Positions 1-8,739 of a stretch of DNA of 64,000 nucleotides are shown here, one piece after another. The position numbers were made by a program, and so were the translations under genes. Each line of letters opens with the position of its first letter. The stretch's first letter is position 1. This stretch comes from Desulfomonile tiedjei (lineage in GTDB: Bacteria; Desulfobacterota; Desulfomonilia; Desulfomonilales; Desulfomonilaceae): the NCBI GenBank assembly GCA_016212925.1, contig JACRDF010000040.1:115412-179411 (forward strand). The letters run 5' to 3'. Under the pieces are notes generated by a model. The model saw nothing but the letters and a program-made list of their open reading frames with translations. It was not told the DNA's origin and made no database searches.

Positions 1-689
1 GCGCCTATTCCACCGGCAAGAGTAACCATTCAGTCTTGCGGGGCTAGAAGGGATTCTGAGCCCTGAAGGGGCGTACCAATGGTAGTCCCGCGGGACGCGG
101 GATGTAACCCGTGGACCGGATGCACTGCCACAGCCCTGGATCACCGACCCTGGAGGGGCATAAGCGTTAACTTTAGTTCCTAATCTCTTTCGTCCCAGAG
201 GGACGAGACGAAAGTAGCCCGGCGATTCATCGCCGGGAAAGCGGCCAAAAACGACCCGTAGTCCCGGCAGGGACGGCCGAGCCAATGGCTGGAAGGCGTG
301 GCCACCAGCCGTCCCTGCCGGGACTAAAAAACCTTCTAATTTGCCGAGTAACCGGCGATAAATCGCCGGCCTACTACCATGTGTTCCTCCGGAACACGGG
401 GGAATATGACTCTTTACTTAACGCCTAGGCCCTGGAGGGGTCGACCATGAATGTGAGTTGGACTTCGGGATTGGTCGACCCCTCCAGGGTCGGTGATCCA
501 AATGATTGTGTGGACCATTGTCCACGGGTTACGCCCGTGGCTACTGTTGGGCTGCCCCTTCGGGGCATGGGCGCCGCTCCCGCACGTAAGTGAATGATTA
601 GTGGTTACTACCAGGCAAGCTTGACTTGCAAAGGGCGTGACTTTAGTATAAGGAGTTTTCCTCATTAGGTACGTCGTAAGAGGTGGTTC
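1..689. repeat. gene-free stretch packed with short inverted repeats
   Basis: No convincing gene lies here. The stretch is a mosaic of perfect hairpins: 191-205; 218-237 (9-bp arms); 260-277 pairing with 308-325 (18-bp arms, 30-nt loop); 352-369; 381-397; and 430-447 pairing with 472-489 (18-bp arms). The 21-mer at 138-158 also recurs inverted at 479-499. Such mosaics are typical of REP/BIME-type repeats; a role in mRNA 3' ends or as mobile non-autonomous repeats is inference. The one long minus-strand reading frame (414-1178) runs antisense through the gene at 690 and is a shadow. Confidence 0.75.
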
Positions 690-1085
690 ATGGCATCCAA
701 GCATATGGAGACAAAGGTCAACCAGAAGACCCGGTACGCAGGGCAGATGGAATCCCGGACGAGTCTCTTGCAAGAGAAGGGTCTGAAGGATAAAGAGATC
801 GCAAAAGATCCGAAGATCAAACAGTATAAGGCCAAGATCAAACAAATCGATGGGGCCATAGCTCGAATCCTGTTCCTGGAAAATCAGACCAAACAACTTC
901 AGGAAAAGAAAGAACAGCGCATAGCCGAGGCCGCGGCCGCCAAAGCCGAAGCCGTCGCCAGCGGGAAGAAAGTTAAAGCCAAAAAAGAAGCCGAACCCGA
1001 GAAAAAAGCTCCCGCGAAAAAGAAAGCCCCGGCAGCCGCAAAAGGACAGGCTAAAGGAAAACCGGAAGCCAAGAAAAAGGGATAG
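690..1085 (+). CDS. Lys/Ala-rich histone H1-like-tailed protein of unknown function
   Basis: This 131-residue protein has a charged, probably coiled-coil first half (about residues 25-75, rich in K, E, Q and I) and a low-complexity C-terminal tail from about residue 78 made of Ala, Lys, Pro and Glu with repeated KKAPA-type units. Such tails resemble bacterial histone H1-like proteins and ribosome- or nucleic acid-associated proteins, so binding to DNA or RNA is a reasonable guess, but no catalytic motif is visible. The ATG follows a purine-rich AAGAGGTGG stretch. It stands alone between repeat-rich gaps. No named family is recognised. Confidence 0.65.
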   Translation: MASKHMETKVNQKTRYAGQMESRTSLLQEKGLKDKEIAKDPKIKQYKAKIKQIDGAIARILFLENQTKQLQEKKEQRIAEAAAAKAEAVASGKKVKAKKEAEPEKKAPAKKKAPAAAKGQAKGKPEAKKKG

Positions 1086-1120
1086 AAACGGCTGCAAAAC
1101 CCTGAAAGCATTTGAAGACA

Positions 1121-1158
1121 TGCCGGGGGAAACTTTTTGCAAAAAGTTTCCCCCGGCA
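1121..1158. repeat. 38-bp perfect palindrome centred on TTGCAA
   Basis: Positions 1121-1158 read identically on both strands, with a G/C-rich outer arm and a CTTTTTGCAAAAAG core. It lies 36 bp after the stop codon of the Lys/Ala-rich gene, so it could act as a bidirectional terminator, although the T run is inside the stem rather than after it. A second member of the family is at 1317-1352. Confidence 0.85.
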
Positions 1159-1259
1159 CCCCCTTCAAAAACTCTCAATTATTGCAGACATGTTCAGCTA
1201 CAGTTAGGCATGCGGCGCGCCTGATACGCAGACTGCCAACTAGCCACTCGTTCAGCCCC

Positions 1260-1287
1260 AACCCCTGCCTCGTTAGAGGCAGGGGTT
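1260..1287. repeat. 12-bp-arm hairpin between the two palindromes
   Basis: Arms 1260-1271 and 1276-1287 are perfectly complementary around a GTTA loop. There is no trailing T run on either strand. The hairpin sits between the two TTGCAA palindromes. The rest of the gap 1086-1380 holds nothing recognisable. Confidence 0.7.
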
Positions 1288-1316
1288 GCAAATCATAGGA
1301 GTTTTTGGGGAGGGGT

Positions 1317-1352
1317 CCGGGGAGGCCCTTTTTGCAAAAAGGGCCTCCCCGG
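1317..1352. repeat. 36-bp perfect palindrome, second TTGCAA-centred copy
   Basis: Positions 1317-1352 form a perfect palindrome with the same CTTTTTGCAAAAAG core as 1121-1158. The flank GAGTTTTTGGGG before it is roughly the reverse complement of the flank after the first copy, so the two elements sit head to head around about 150 bp. It lies just upstream of the site-2 protease gene. Confidence 0.85.
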
Positions 1353-1380
1353 GCGCTCTCCAAGAACACTTGCTCAAGCC

Positions 1381-2040
1381 ATGGACACAAACTACATATT
1401 AGCTGTTTTGCAGAAACTTGCTCTGATTGCTCCAGGGTTCCTTCTCGCGATAACCGTTCACGAGTTCACCCACGGGTACGTGGCGTACAGGCTGGGTGAT
1501 CCGACAGCAAAGATGGCCGGAAGGCTGACCTTCAACCCGATCAGTCATTTGGACCTCTTTGGAACGCTCGTTCTGGTGCTCACGCAGATGATAGGGTGGG
1601 CCAAGCCTGTTCCGGTTGATCCGCGTTATCTCCAAAACCCCAGAAAAGACATGATCTGGATTAGCTTGGGCGGTCCCGCGGCCAATATGATCACCGCCAC
1701 GCTGCTGGCCGTGCTGCTCCACATCCTCGTGGGAGTCTGGGGAGGGCCTCGAAGCGGCCCAGGCGGAGCGTTTTTTCTCCGGCCGCTCTTCCTCATCCTG
1801 GCTTACGGCGTACAGATTAATGTGGTCCTGGCCATATTCAACCTCATACCGGTTCCCCCGCTGGACGGATCCAGCATACTTGCCGGACTGCTCCCGCGGG
1901 CCCAGGCGTATGAATATGAGAAGCTTCAACCATACGGATTCATCATTCTGATGCTCTTGATCTTCACCGGCGTGATCAACTACGTGATCATGCCTCCTAT
2001 CGAGTTCGTGACGAGGCTGTTGCTTTCCGGCCTGGGTTGA
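1381..2040 (+). CDS. site-2 protease-family (M50) integral membrane zinc metalloprotease
   Basis: A 219-residue polytopic membrane protein with the M50 zinc-binding motif HEFTH at residues 27-31 in the first hydrophobic segment and the second family motif NLIPVPPLDG at about 154-163, where Asp162 would be the third zinc ligand. About five to six membrane segments are visible. This is the short SpoIVFB/YwhC-like subgroup without PDZ or CBS domains, which cleaves substrates inside or near the membrane; the substrate cannot be read from sequence. Its TGA stop is followed at once by scpA, so the two are probably co-transcribed, a pairing common in bacteria. Confidence 0.9.
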   Translation: MDTNYILAVLQKLALIAPGFLLAITVHEFTHGYVAYRLGDPTAKMAGRLTFNPISHLDLFGTLVLVLTQMIGWAKPVPVDPRYLQNPRKDMIWISLGGPAANMITATLLAVLLHILVGVWGGPRSGPGGAFFLRPLFLILAYGVQINVVLAIFNLIPVPPLDGSSILAGLLPRAQAYEYEKLQPYGFIILMLLIFTGVINYVIMPPIEFVTRLLLSGLG

Positions 2041-2045
2041 GCGCC

Positions 2046-2825
2046 ATGTCTTATGAGGTAAAACTAGAGATCTTCGAAGGCCCGCTGGATCTCCTGCTTC
2101 ACTTGATCCATCGCAATGAAGTCAGTATTACCGACATTCCCATCGCATTGATCGCGCAGCAGTACCTCCAGACTATAGAGCTGATGAAGTCACTCAACCT
2201 GGACGTGGCGGGGGAGTACCTCGTCATGGCCGCTTACCTTACCCACATCAAATCCCAGATGCTTCTGCCCGTAAATGAAGATAGAGCGAACGAAGAGGCC
2301 GGGCCCGATCCCAGAGAGGAGCTGGTCGCGCACCTTCTTGAATACAAGCGTTATAGGGAAGCCGCCGAGACCCTTGCCTCGGTGCCGATGTTGGAACGGG
2401 ACATCTTTGTGAGAGAGGCCGGAGACGAAGATGTAGACCTGCCCAAATCGAGACAGCCGCTTGAGGTAGGACTGCCTGAACTACTGGAGGCCCTCCGAGG
2501 CCTCCTGGCCCGCACGTCACGCCGCGACTTAATCGAATTGGAACCCGATCGCCTCCTTGTCAAGGACAAGATCAACCACATCCTGGGACGGATCGGGTCT
2601 CAGGATTGGATCACCTTTGCTTCCCTTTTCGAAGACGATCTGTCGCGGCTCAGCGTAGTGACAACGCTTCTGGCATTGCTCGAAATAGTAAAACTGCAAT
2701 TAGTGAGGATATATCAGGACGTTCCCTTTGGGACGATACTGATTTCGAGGCGTGTGGCCGTGGACTCGGAAACCGATTCCGGGTCGGATTCCGTGCAGAC
2801 GGTTACAGCGTACGCTGGCGAATGA
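2046..2825 (+). CDS. scpA: segregation and condensation protein A (kleisin)
   Basis: ScpA is the kleisin subunit that bridges the two heads of SMC and helps condense and segregate the chromosome. The N-terminal segment, with FEGPLDLLLHLI at about residues 10-21, is the hallmark of the family, followed by the helical linker and a C-terminal winged-helix region at about 170-245. The length of 259 residues is normal. I chose the ATG at 2046; a TTG at 2037 overlapping the previous stop is also in frame. The usual partner scpB is not next to it; the following gap holds only repeats. Confidence 0.93.
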   Translation: MSYEVKLEIFEGPLDLLLHLIHRNEVSITDIPIALIAQQYLQTIELMKSLNLDVAGEYLVMAAYLTHIKSQMLLPVNEDRANEEAGPDPREELVAHLLEYKRYREAAETLASVPMLERDIFVREAGDEDVDLPKSRQPLEVGLPELLEALRGLLARTSRRDLIELEPDRLLVKDKINHILGRIGSQDWITFASLFEDDLSRLSVVTTLLALLEIVKLQLVRIYQDVPFGTILISRRVAVDSETDSGSDSVQTVTAYAGE

Positions 2826-3172
2826 AATCTCGTAATATTTCGCATTGAAGGAGATGGCCTAGTCACGCGAGGGGTATGACGCTCGAATCCGGTTAGGCTA
2901 AACGTTAGAGTGCATCGCTTGGTCTTTTGCCGACCCAGAGTGAAGGTTTCCAGCATCGTCGTGACCTTTCAGCCCTTCGAGGGTAGGAATGTTTTTGTGG
3001 GGCAGGCTTTCCAGCCTGCCAGCTCTCAGATGTCAATAATGGCAGGCTGGAAAGCCTGCCCCACAGTCCTCCGGCATCGGCACGATGTGAAGCCCCCATC
3101 CATAGCTGAATGGTCAGCGTCGTCGGGGAATTTCGTAGATACCCCCATTGCTTTCATCCAGTTCCCGCCAGC
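2826..3172. repeat. intergenic gap with a 25-bp-arm inverted repeat (2996-3065)
   Basis: No gene is supported. The visible structure is a perfect inverted repeat: the arm at 2996-3020 pairs with 3041-3065 around a 20-nt loop, and each arm is itself built from a smaller GGCAGGCT/AGCCTGCC hairpin. The same repeat family occurs, interrupted, at 16988-17195 and, shortened, at 51542-51560. It sits between the convergent scpA and ferredoxin genes. Confidence 0.85.
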
Positions 3173-3358
3173 TCAGATTTCTTCCACCGTGATAGCTTCT
3201 TCGGGGCAAACGGAGACGCAAGATTCACATCCCAAGCAGTCCTGAGGATTGACTACCGTGGTTGAATTTTCCTCAACAGAGAGGACATCCGCAGGACAAA
3301 CGTCCACACATTCACCGCACTGTTTGCATTTTTCTTCACTGATTCTCGGTAAGTACAT
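3173..3358 (-). CDS. small 2[4Fe-4S] ferredoxin
   Basis: A 61-residue ferredoxin with two complete cluster motifs: CKQCGECVDVCP (Cys 11, 14, 17, 21) and CLGCESCVSVCP (Cys 41, 44, 47, 51). Each CxxCxxCxxxCP set would bind one [4Fe-4S] cluster with the usual ligand swapping, giving a low-potential cytosolic electron carrier. There is no signal peptide. AGGAG precedes the ATG by a normal distance. It is a lone gene convergent with scpA, so its partner enzymes are not indicated here. Confidence 0.93.
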   Translation of the reverse strand: MYLPRISEEKCKQCGECVDVCPADVLSVEENSTTVVNPQDCLGCESCVSVCPEEAITVEEI

Positions 3359-3715
3359 CGTCTAACTCCTGGTATCCGGAATGGTTGCACGCACAGCCAG
3401 AGGCATCGTGCGCGGCACAGCTCAATGGTTGGTTGGGCAGCCAATAATACAATTGCAGGCATCTCTGCGTCAAGGCGGGGCAAGGCTCCGGTCCCATTGA
3501 CAAGACACCGCGCGGGTGTTAACTTGCTTCATATGGTATCAGGCCCATTAGAAGAGGCCTATGTAAAAGCTAAGGATGCTCCGGAAGCGTTCAGTGGTCC
3601 TCTGGCCCTTCCAGGCCTTCGATCCCACCCATGAAAATGATGACGGACAGCCGGGCATGTCTGCGCCGCGCGTGCCCTCCTTCTCGGAATCCCGTCACGC
3701 TTCAGAGGTTCCCAA
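3359..3715. other. 357-bp gap with no recognisable gene
   Basis: This is the divergent gap between the ferredoxin (minus) and the BFN-domain gene (plus). It must hold both promoters, but I see no clear -35/-10 pair, RNA gene or strong hairpin. Short overlapping frames here have no family signature. Confidence 0.5.
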
Positions 3716-4249
3716 ATGAAAAGTGAAAAGAAATTCAAAGAAATGACCATCACGGCCATCGCATCCGATACTAGAAATATGCAGCCGGTTGTGGTGCTAA
3801 AGGAAAAGGCAGGCGAGAGAGAACTTTACATATGGATCGGACCCGTAGAAGCCATGGCCTTGCAGCGTGCCATTACCAAGGAGATATTTCAAAGGCCGCT
3901 GACACACGAATTGCTGAGGACCATAATGGAGAAATCGGGTATCCGTATCGAGCACATTGAGATCGACGACCTGCGAGATCACACTTATTACGCCACAATA
4001 TACCTGAAAAGCCCGGACGCGAAGCTGATAACCGTGGATGCACGCCCTTCGGACTCTCTGGTGTTGGCCACGTGGACCGGCGCACCCATTTTCGTGAGCG
4101 AGCAGGTGATCGAGGGAATGACGCAGGCCGACCAGGTTGAAACATCAAAACAGAAGGTTATCTTGACCCAGGAAGATATTGATAGAACCGACGAGGAGTT
4201 GACCAAAATCCTGGAAAGGATGAATCCCGACGATTTGGGCAATGCCTAG
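3716..4249 (+). CDS. bifunctional nuclease (BFN/DUF151) domain protein
   Basis: A 177-residue protein with the BFN domain (PF02577) over about residues 8-140. Visible family features are the IWIGPVEAMAL segment at about 40-50 and the PSDSLVLA motif at about 115-122. The family is named for nuclease activity reported in plant homologues; in bacteria the function is not settled. The C-terminal 35 residues are charged and probably helical. AGAGG precedes the ATG. No operon partner follows, as the next gap contains a repeat. Confidence 0.87.
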   Translation: MKSEKKFKEMTITAIASDTRNMQPVVVLKEKAGERELYIWIGPVEAMALQRAITKEIFQRPLTHELLRTIMEKSGIRIEHIEIDDLRDHTYYATIYLKSPDAKLITVDARPSDSLVLATWTGAPIFVSEQVIEGMTQADQVETSKQKVILTQEDIDRTDEELTKILERMNPDDLGNA

Positions 4250-4568
4250 CCCCTAAGCTAACCCCCGTCCTGTCGCATTCTTCACGATCCCCTCTTGGTA
4301 AGGCCTGTGTTGGCCCCGGCCGGCAAGGTAGTCACTAAATTATCGGTGTACAAGGAGTGTCATTGCGAGCGCAGCGAAGCAATCCCCAATTTCTCTGAGG
4401 CCGAGATTGCTTCGCTGCGCTCGCAATGACAAATTCCAGCGTCTCATTCCAAAGCCACCGTAGCAATTTCCAATGAAGAATGCCTTTCATTCTCATGATC
4501 GGCGCTCACGTCCGTTTCTTGTTCCACTTTACTACTCAAGCGCCTGATGATAGATTGCTTCTGGTGGG
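4250..4568. repeat. intergenic gap with a 27-bp-arm inverted repeat (4358-4441)
   Basis: Arms 4358-4384 and 4415-4441 are perfectly complementary with a 30-nt loop. The core ATTGCTTCGCTGCGCTCGCA recurs as a single arm near 35608-35633 and in diverged form near 51576-51596. This is a widespread bacterial interspersed repeat type. No gene is seen in the remainder of the gap. Confidence 0.85.
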
Positions 4569-6020
4569 ATGAATTTTGAGCAGGTGAGGTCGATGCGAAA
4601 GGATCAGTTTCCCGCCGCTCCCGGCGGTGGTCCCTTCAGGCTCCTGAAATACTTTATAATATCCGGTTTTGTAGTAATTGCCGTCGTCACCTTCCTGCTC
4701 GGGGCATTTCTTTACACCACCAGTGTGGACACGCTCCTTAAAAGTTCGGGGAATTACGCGCGGCTGCTGGCGGAAAACCTAAATTATAACATCTACATAG
4801 GATTCTATGCACCGTTGAAGGGCAGAGGCCTTTCTATGGACCTGCGCAAGTGGGATCAGTTCGGCACTTTGGATTCTCTGATAAAAGATTTTACCTATGG
4901 GTTGAAGATTCAGCGAATCAAGATCATCGACCGCCAGAGGAAAATAGTCTACAGCACCGAATACGATCTTATAGGAAAACCGGAAGCCAAGAGCGCTTAC
5001 GTAGAAGAGGCGCTGGCGGGCAAGGACTTGACTGCAATCGGCGAGGAAAAACGCTCTCCGTGGCGCTGGTACGGCAATTGGTACGTGGACACGTACTACC
5101 CCTTGCGTGAAGGAGCGGGCAACTACTGGATGCTTGGAAACATCTACGGCGTTATCCAAATAACGCAAGACGTTTCGGATCAGTACGCAGTGGTGCACAG
5201 GTCGATACTTGTTATCATCGTTGTGGCCGCGGGTTTGATGGTGTTTCTTTTCATAACGCTGACCCTCATTGTGCGTCGAGGCGAGAGGATCGTATTGGAG
5301 AGGGCCAGGGAGCAGAAGAGGCTGGAAGAACAGCTTCAACAATCGGAAAAGCTGGCTTCCATCGGCCAGATGGTGGCGACTCTGGCCCACGAGATTCGCA
5401 ACCCGTTAGGCATCATCCGCTCGTCAGCCGAGGTCCTGACAAAAAAGTCAAATCCTGACCCGGCACGAATACAGAAGCTTTGCGGTGTGATTGTGGAAGA
5501 GGCGAGTCGATTGAGCAGCATTCTCAAGGACTTCCTGGATTTCGCAAAACCCAGGTCTCCGTCGGTCAGGGCTATTGACGTTCGCGATGTGATCGCTAGA
5601 GTAAGAGATAATCTGGAGCACGAAATCCGGGCCAGGGACATCAGATGGTCCCAGCCGGAAACCAACGGCGCTCCGGGAATGGTCATGGGAGACCCCGACC
5701 TGTTGTACCAAGCTTTTCTGAATGTTACCATGAACGCATTCGAGGCGATGGAGAACGGAGGCAGTTTCGACATCGATGTGGCACCCGAGCCTTCCGGGGT
5801 TCGGATTGATTTCGCGGACGACGGCCACGGGATCAAAGAAGAGGATGTGGCCAAGATTTTCACGCCTTTTTTCACGACTCATGAGATGGGAACCGGACTG
5901 GGGCTTTCCGTGGTACACAATATCATAACCGCTCACGGAGGAGAGGTCTCTGTGGACAGTAGAGAAGGTCATGGAGCCGTCTTTAGTATCCTGCTTCCGG
6001 CAGGGAGGCCGAGGGCCTGA
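4569..6020 (+). CDS. two-transmembrane sensor histidine kinase, NtrB/ZraS type
   Basis: Residues about 28-51 and 213-235 are membrane segments enclosing an extracytoplasmic sensor region of about 160 residues. A short linker then leads to a HisKA domain with the phospho-acceptor His274 in ATLAHEIRNPLG, and an HATPase_c domain with an N-box (NAFEAMENG), G1 (DDGHGI) and G2 (GTGLGLSVVH). The kinase should autophosphorylate and pass the phosphate to the sigma-54 activator that follows 34 bp later. Neither start is well supported: the ATG at 4569 follows GGTGGG with no spacer, while the ATG at 4593 follows GGTGAGG but closely. The signal sensed cannot be read. Confidence 0.92.
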   Translation: MNFEQVRSMRKDQFPAAPGGGPFRLLKYFIISGFVVIAVVTFLLGAFLYTTSVDTLLKSSGNYARLLAENLNYNIYIGFYAPLKGRGLSMDLRKWDQFGTLDSLIKDFTYGLKIQRIKIIDRQRKIVYSTEYDLIGKPEAKSAYVEEALAGKDLTAIGEEKRSPWRWYGNWYVDTYYPLREGAGNYWMLGNIYGVIQITQDVSDQYAVVHRSILVIIVVAAGLMVFLFITLTLIVRRGERIVLERAREQKRLEEQLQQSEKLASIGQMVATLAHEIRNPLGIIRSSAEVLTKKSNPDPARIQKLCGVIVEEASRLSSILKDFLDFAKPRSPSVRAIDVRDVIARVRDNLEHEIRARDIRWSQPETNGAPGMVMGDPDLLYQAFLNVTMNAFEAMENGGSFDIDVAPEPSGVRIDFADDGHGIKEEDVAKIFTPFFTTHEMGTGLGLSVVHNIITAHGGEVSVDSREGHGAVFSILLPAGRPRA

Positions 6021-6054
6021 ACCGAGAGGCACTACTAAAGAGCAAAGGATCAAC

Positions 6055-7416
6055 ATGCCAACCGTGCTGGTTGTAGACGACGAAAAGAACTATTTGGTGG
6101 TACTGGAGGACCTGCTGCAGGACGCGGGCTACGAAGTCGCGACCGCCTCTTCTGGAGCGCAAGCCATTGAAATCATACAGAACACCCCTGTAGACACGGT
6201 CCTTTCGGACATCAAAATGCCCGGCCTTTCCGGGATAGAGCTTTTGGAGGCAGTCAAAGCGGTAGACAGCGATCTTCCCGTGATCCTGATGACCGCATAC
6301 GCGGAGGTTGATCAGGCGGTCAACGCGATGAAAAACGGCGCCTTGGATCACATCCAGAAGCCGTTTGACAACCACGACATAAGAAGGGCGGTGGCGCGAG
6401 GTGTCGAGCGCCGGTCGCTCATAAAGAACATCAGGCGTCTCGAGGCCGAACTGGGGACAATCTGGGGAAATATCGTAGGCAAGTCCAGAGCAATGGAGAC
6501 GGTCTTTTCGTTAATGAAACGCGTGGCAGACACTCCGACAACGGTTTTGATCACAGGCGAATCGGGTACGGGCAAGGAACTCATAGCACGAGGGATTCAT
6601 AAGGCGTCTTCCAGGAGCCAGGCGCCGTTTGTGTCAATCAACTGCGCTGCTGTCCCTGAGAATCTACTGGAATCAGAGCTGTTCGGGTACGAGAAGGGGG
6701 CTTTTACCGGAGCTGTGAGCCTCAAGCAAGGCAAATTCGAGTTCGCTGACAGTGGGTCGCTTTTCCTGGACGAAGTCGGGGAGATGTCCTTGAACCTGCA
6801 AGTGAAGCTTTTGCGGGTCTTGCAGGAGCAAGAATTCCAGCGGGTAGGGGGGAATAAGGACATAAAAGTGGATGTGCGAATAATCGCCGCCACCAATAAA
6901 GATTTGAGAGAGGAAGTGGATGCCGGCCGGTTCAGAGCAGACCTCTTCTTCAGGCTTAACGTGGTGGCGATCAATGTGCCTCCGCTTAGAGAGCGCCGTC
7001 AAGATATCCCTGTCCTGGTGGCCCATTTTCTGAACAAGTTCGGCGAGCGGTTGGGAAGGTCAATTCGAGACGTGGACCCTGACGTAATGAGCGCCCTGTA
7101 TAGCTACTCCTGGCCGGGAAACGTCAGAGAGCTGGAAAACGTGATCGAACGCGGGCTCGTATTGTCCAGGAGTTCGACCCTGACGCCTGACGATCTCCCA
7201 CCGGAGATCCGCGAATCCCATGAGATTGAAGAAGGCATCGACACATTGATTTCATGGGAACGAGGGCTGGCGGAAACCCTGGATGCCATAGAAGAGAGGA
7301 TGATCCGGCATGCCCTCAAAAAGGCCGGCAACGTGCAAGCACAAGCTGCTAAAACCCTGGGGGTCTCTCGCAGCAACTTGCAGTACAAGATGAAGAAGTA
7401 TGGGCTGCTCACCTGA
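6055..7416 (+). CDS. sigma-54-dependent response regulator (NtrC/ZraR family)
   Basis: A receiver domain (phospho-acceptor Asp52 in LSDIKMPG) is followed by an AAA+ sigma-54 activation domain with Walker A GESGTGKE at about 168-175, the sigma-54 contact loop GAFTGA at 215-220, and a Fis-type helix-turn-helix at about 420-450. It would activate RpoN promoters when phosphorylated by the kinase upstream. The in-frame ORF runs from 5971, but the ATG at 6055, preceded by AAAGGAT, starts exactly at the receiver fold and outside the kinase gene, so I use it (453 residues). No TGGCAC-N5-TTGC promoter was found by eye, so its targets are unknown. Confidence 0.94.
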   Translation: MPTVLVVDDEKNYLVVLEDLLQDAGYEVATASSGAQAIEIIQNTPVDTVLSDIKMPGLSGIELLEAVKAVDSDLPVILMTAYAEVDQAVNAMKNGALDHIQKPFDNHDIRRAVARGVERRSLIKNIRRLEAELGTIWGNIVGKSRAMETVFSLMKRVADTPTTVLITGESGTGKELIARGIHKASSRSQAPFVSINCAAVPENLLESELFGYEKGAFTGAVSLKQGKFEFADSGSLFLDEVGEMSLNLQVKLLRVLQEQEFQRVGGNKDIKVDVRIIAATNKDLREEVDAGRFRADLFFRLNVVAINVPPLRERRQDIPVLVAHFLNKFGERLGRSIRDVDPDVMSALYSYSWPGNVRELENVIERGLVLSRSSTLTPDDLPPEIRESHEIEEGIDTLISWERGLAETLDAIEERMIRHALKKAGNVQAQAAKTLGVSRSNLQYKMKKYGLLT

Positions 7417-7584
7417 TGCGCCGGGCCGTTGCGCGTGGGAGATAGGCCTGCCGGATGATGCCACATGTGCCATTGAGGTGAATCTCCGGGAACCATCGGG
7501 GAAGTAAAGTGACAAATACTTAATTTACATTGGTCGATAGCAATCAACGGTGATCGCGGGGAAGTGCCGTTTCGAGTGGAGTTG

Positions 7585-7613
7585 TTGACACCGACTTTGA
7601 TTTAATCTATAGA
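7585..7613 (+). promoter_or_regulatory. sigma-70-type promoter
   Basis: TTGACA at 7585-7590, a 17-bp spacer, and TATAGA at 7608-7613 lie about 37 bp before the start of the L,D-transpeptidase gene. The match to consensus is strong; transcription start not shown. Confidence 0.75.
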
Positions 7614-7649
7614 CAGAAGTGATTTCAAAAGAATGAAGGAGTTTTCGCA

Positions 7650-8672
7650 GTGATGTGGAAGAAGAGGGTATTAATCATGCGAAATGTCATAGCATATCTG
7701 GGTTTCGCTCTCTCCCTAATTCTTGCAACCCCATCGGTTCATGCCCAGATGTACTATCCGAACAGTTACCCGCAGCATCAATATCCTTACGGGACGAACC
7801 AGGAGGCGGATGCTCAGACCTGGGGCGGCCCGATGGAGCAAGCCCCTAATCAGCAGCAGGCTTATGGCAACCCCGCTGTCAATCTCCAGTACGACCCAAG
7901 GGATGCCGAGATGATCTTGAGAGATCAGCTTTCTCGCTCCCGACAACAGCAAACACAGCCGGCGCCGACTCCTCAACCCGCTCCGAGTCAAGAGAACATG
8001 TACGATAATTATTACGGCCACCGGATCCAGGACGAAGGGCAGGTGCAGCAAGTCATGGCGGAAGCCCGACGTGTCGGCAGCTTGATAAGAAATAAAAACG
8101 GGAAGTCGTTTCTCGTCATTGACAAGCGCAATTTTCAGTTCTACTTGTATGATCAAGCAGGAAGACTCCTCAGAATAGGGCCCGTGGCCATCGGCAAAGG
8201 CAAGACCGATGTTGGGGCTTTTGAGACCCCGGTGGGTGTGTTCCCGATAAGAACCAAGATCCCTGTTGACGATTGGATCAGACCCGACTGGTATTTCATT
8301 GAGGAGGGAGAGCCCATACCCAGACGATGGGAGGATCGGAGAGTCCCCGGCTTCTTTCGATACAAGCTCGTATTTGATGGGTCGCGCTACGTGCATTACG
8401 CCGAAGCCACCGGTGGCCGGCTGACTCACGGCTGCCTGGGACTTGATTGGCAAGATGCCGAAGCCGTGTTTCATACCATGCAGGTCGGTTCATACTGTGT
8501 AATTATAGATCACGGATTTCTGACCCGTCTGGCCAGAGGAGAATTCCCGATTCAGAAGCCGCCGGCAAAACCGGTCAAACCGGAAGAAGGCACCGTGCCT
8601 GTTCCCGCCAGGGTAGAGCCGGATCGGAACTCTGTCCGTGCGGGAGAAAAAGCGCTAAACAACCTGTGGTAG
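7650..8672 (+). CDS. secreted L,D-transpeptidase (YkuD domain)
   Basis: This 340-residue protein has a signal peptide ending near residue 32, a Gln/Pro/Tyr-rich low-complexity stretch at about 33-115, then a YkuD catalytic domain at about 150-290. The catalytic motif is THGCLGL, with His260 and nucleophile Cys262. YkuD enzymes form 3-3 peptidoglycan cross-links or attach proteins to peptidoglycan in the periplasm. The GTG at 7650 has the best spacing to AAGGAG at 7636; an ATG follows at 7653. A good sigma-70 promoter lies just upstream, so it is transcribed independently of the two-component genes. A proline-rich tail of about 45 residues follows the catalytic domain. Confidence 0.92.
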   Translation: MMWKKRVLIMRNVIAYLGFALSLILATPSVHAQMYYPNSYPQHQYPYGTNQEADAQTWGGPMEQAPNQQQAYGNPAVNLQYDPRDAEMILRDQLSRSRQQQTQPAPTPQPAPSQENMYDNYYGHRIQDEGQVQQVMAEARRVGSLIRNKNGKSFLVIDKRNFQFYLYDQAGRLLRIGPVAIGKGKTDVGAFETPVGVFPIRTKIPVDDWIRPDWYFIEEGEPIPRRWEDRRVPGFFRYKLVFDGSRYVHYAEATGGRLTHGCLGLDWQDAEAVFHTMQVGSYCVIIDHGFLTRLARGEFPIQKPPAKPVKPEEGTVPVPARVEPDRNSVRAGEKALNNLW

Positions 8673-8739
8673 GGTCAGGCCGACAAAAACACCGAACTTG
8701 TTCGAGACGTAGTGAAACCACAACATGAGGATGGGCTGA

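Noticed and set aside
414..1178. Long minus-strand frame with many Phe, Leu and Gly residues
   Set aside because: It is the antisense shadow of the Lys/Ala-rich gene; its composition is that expected from reversed Lys and Ala codons, and it has no family signature.
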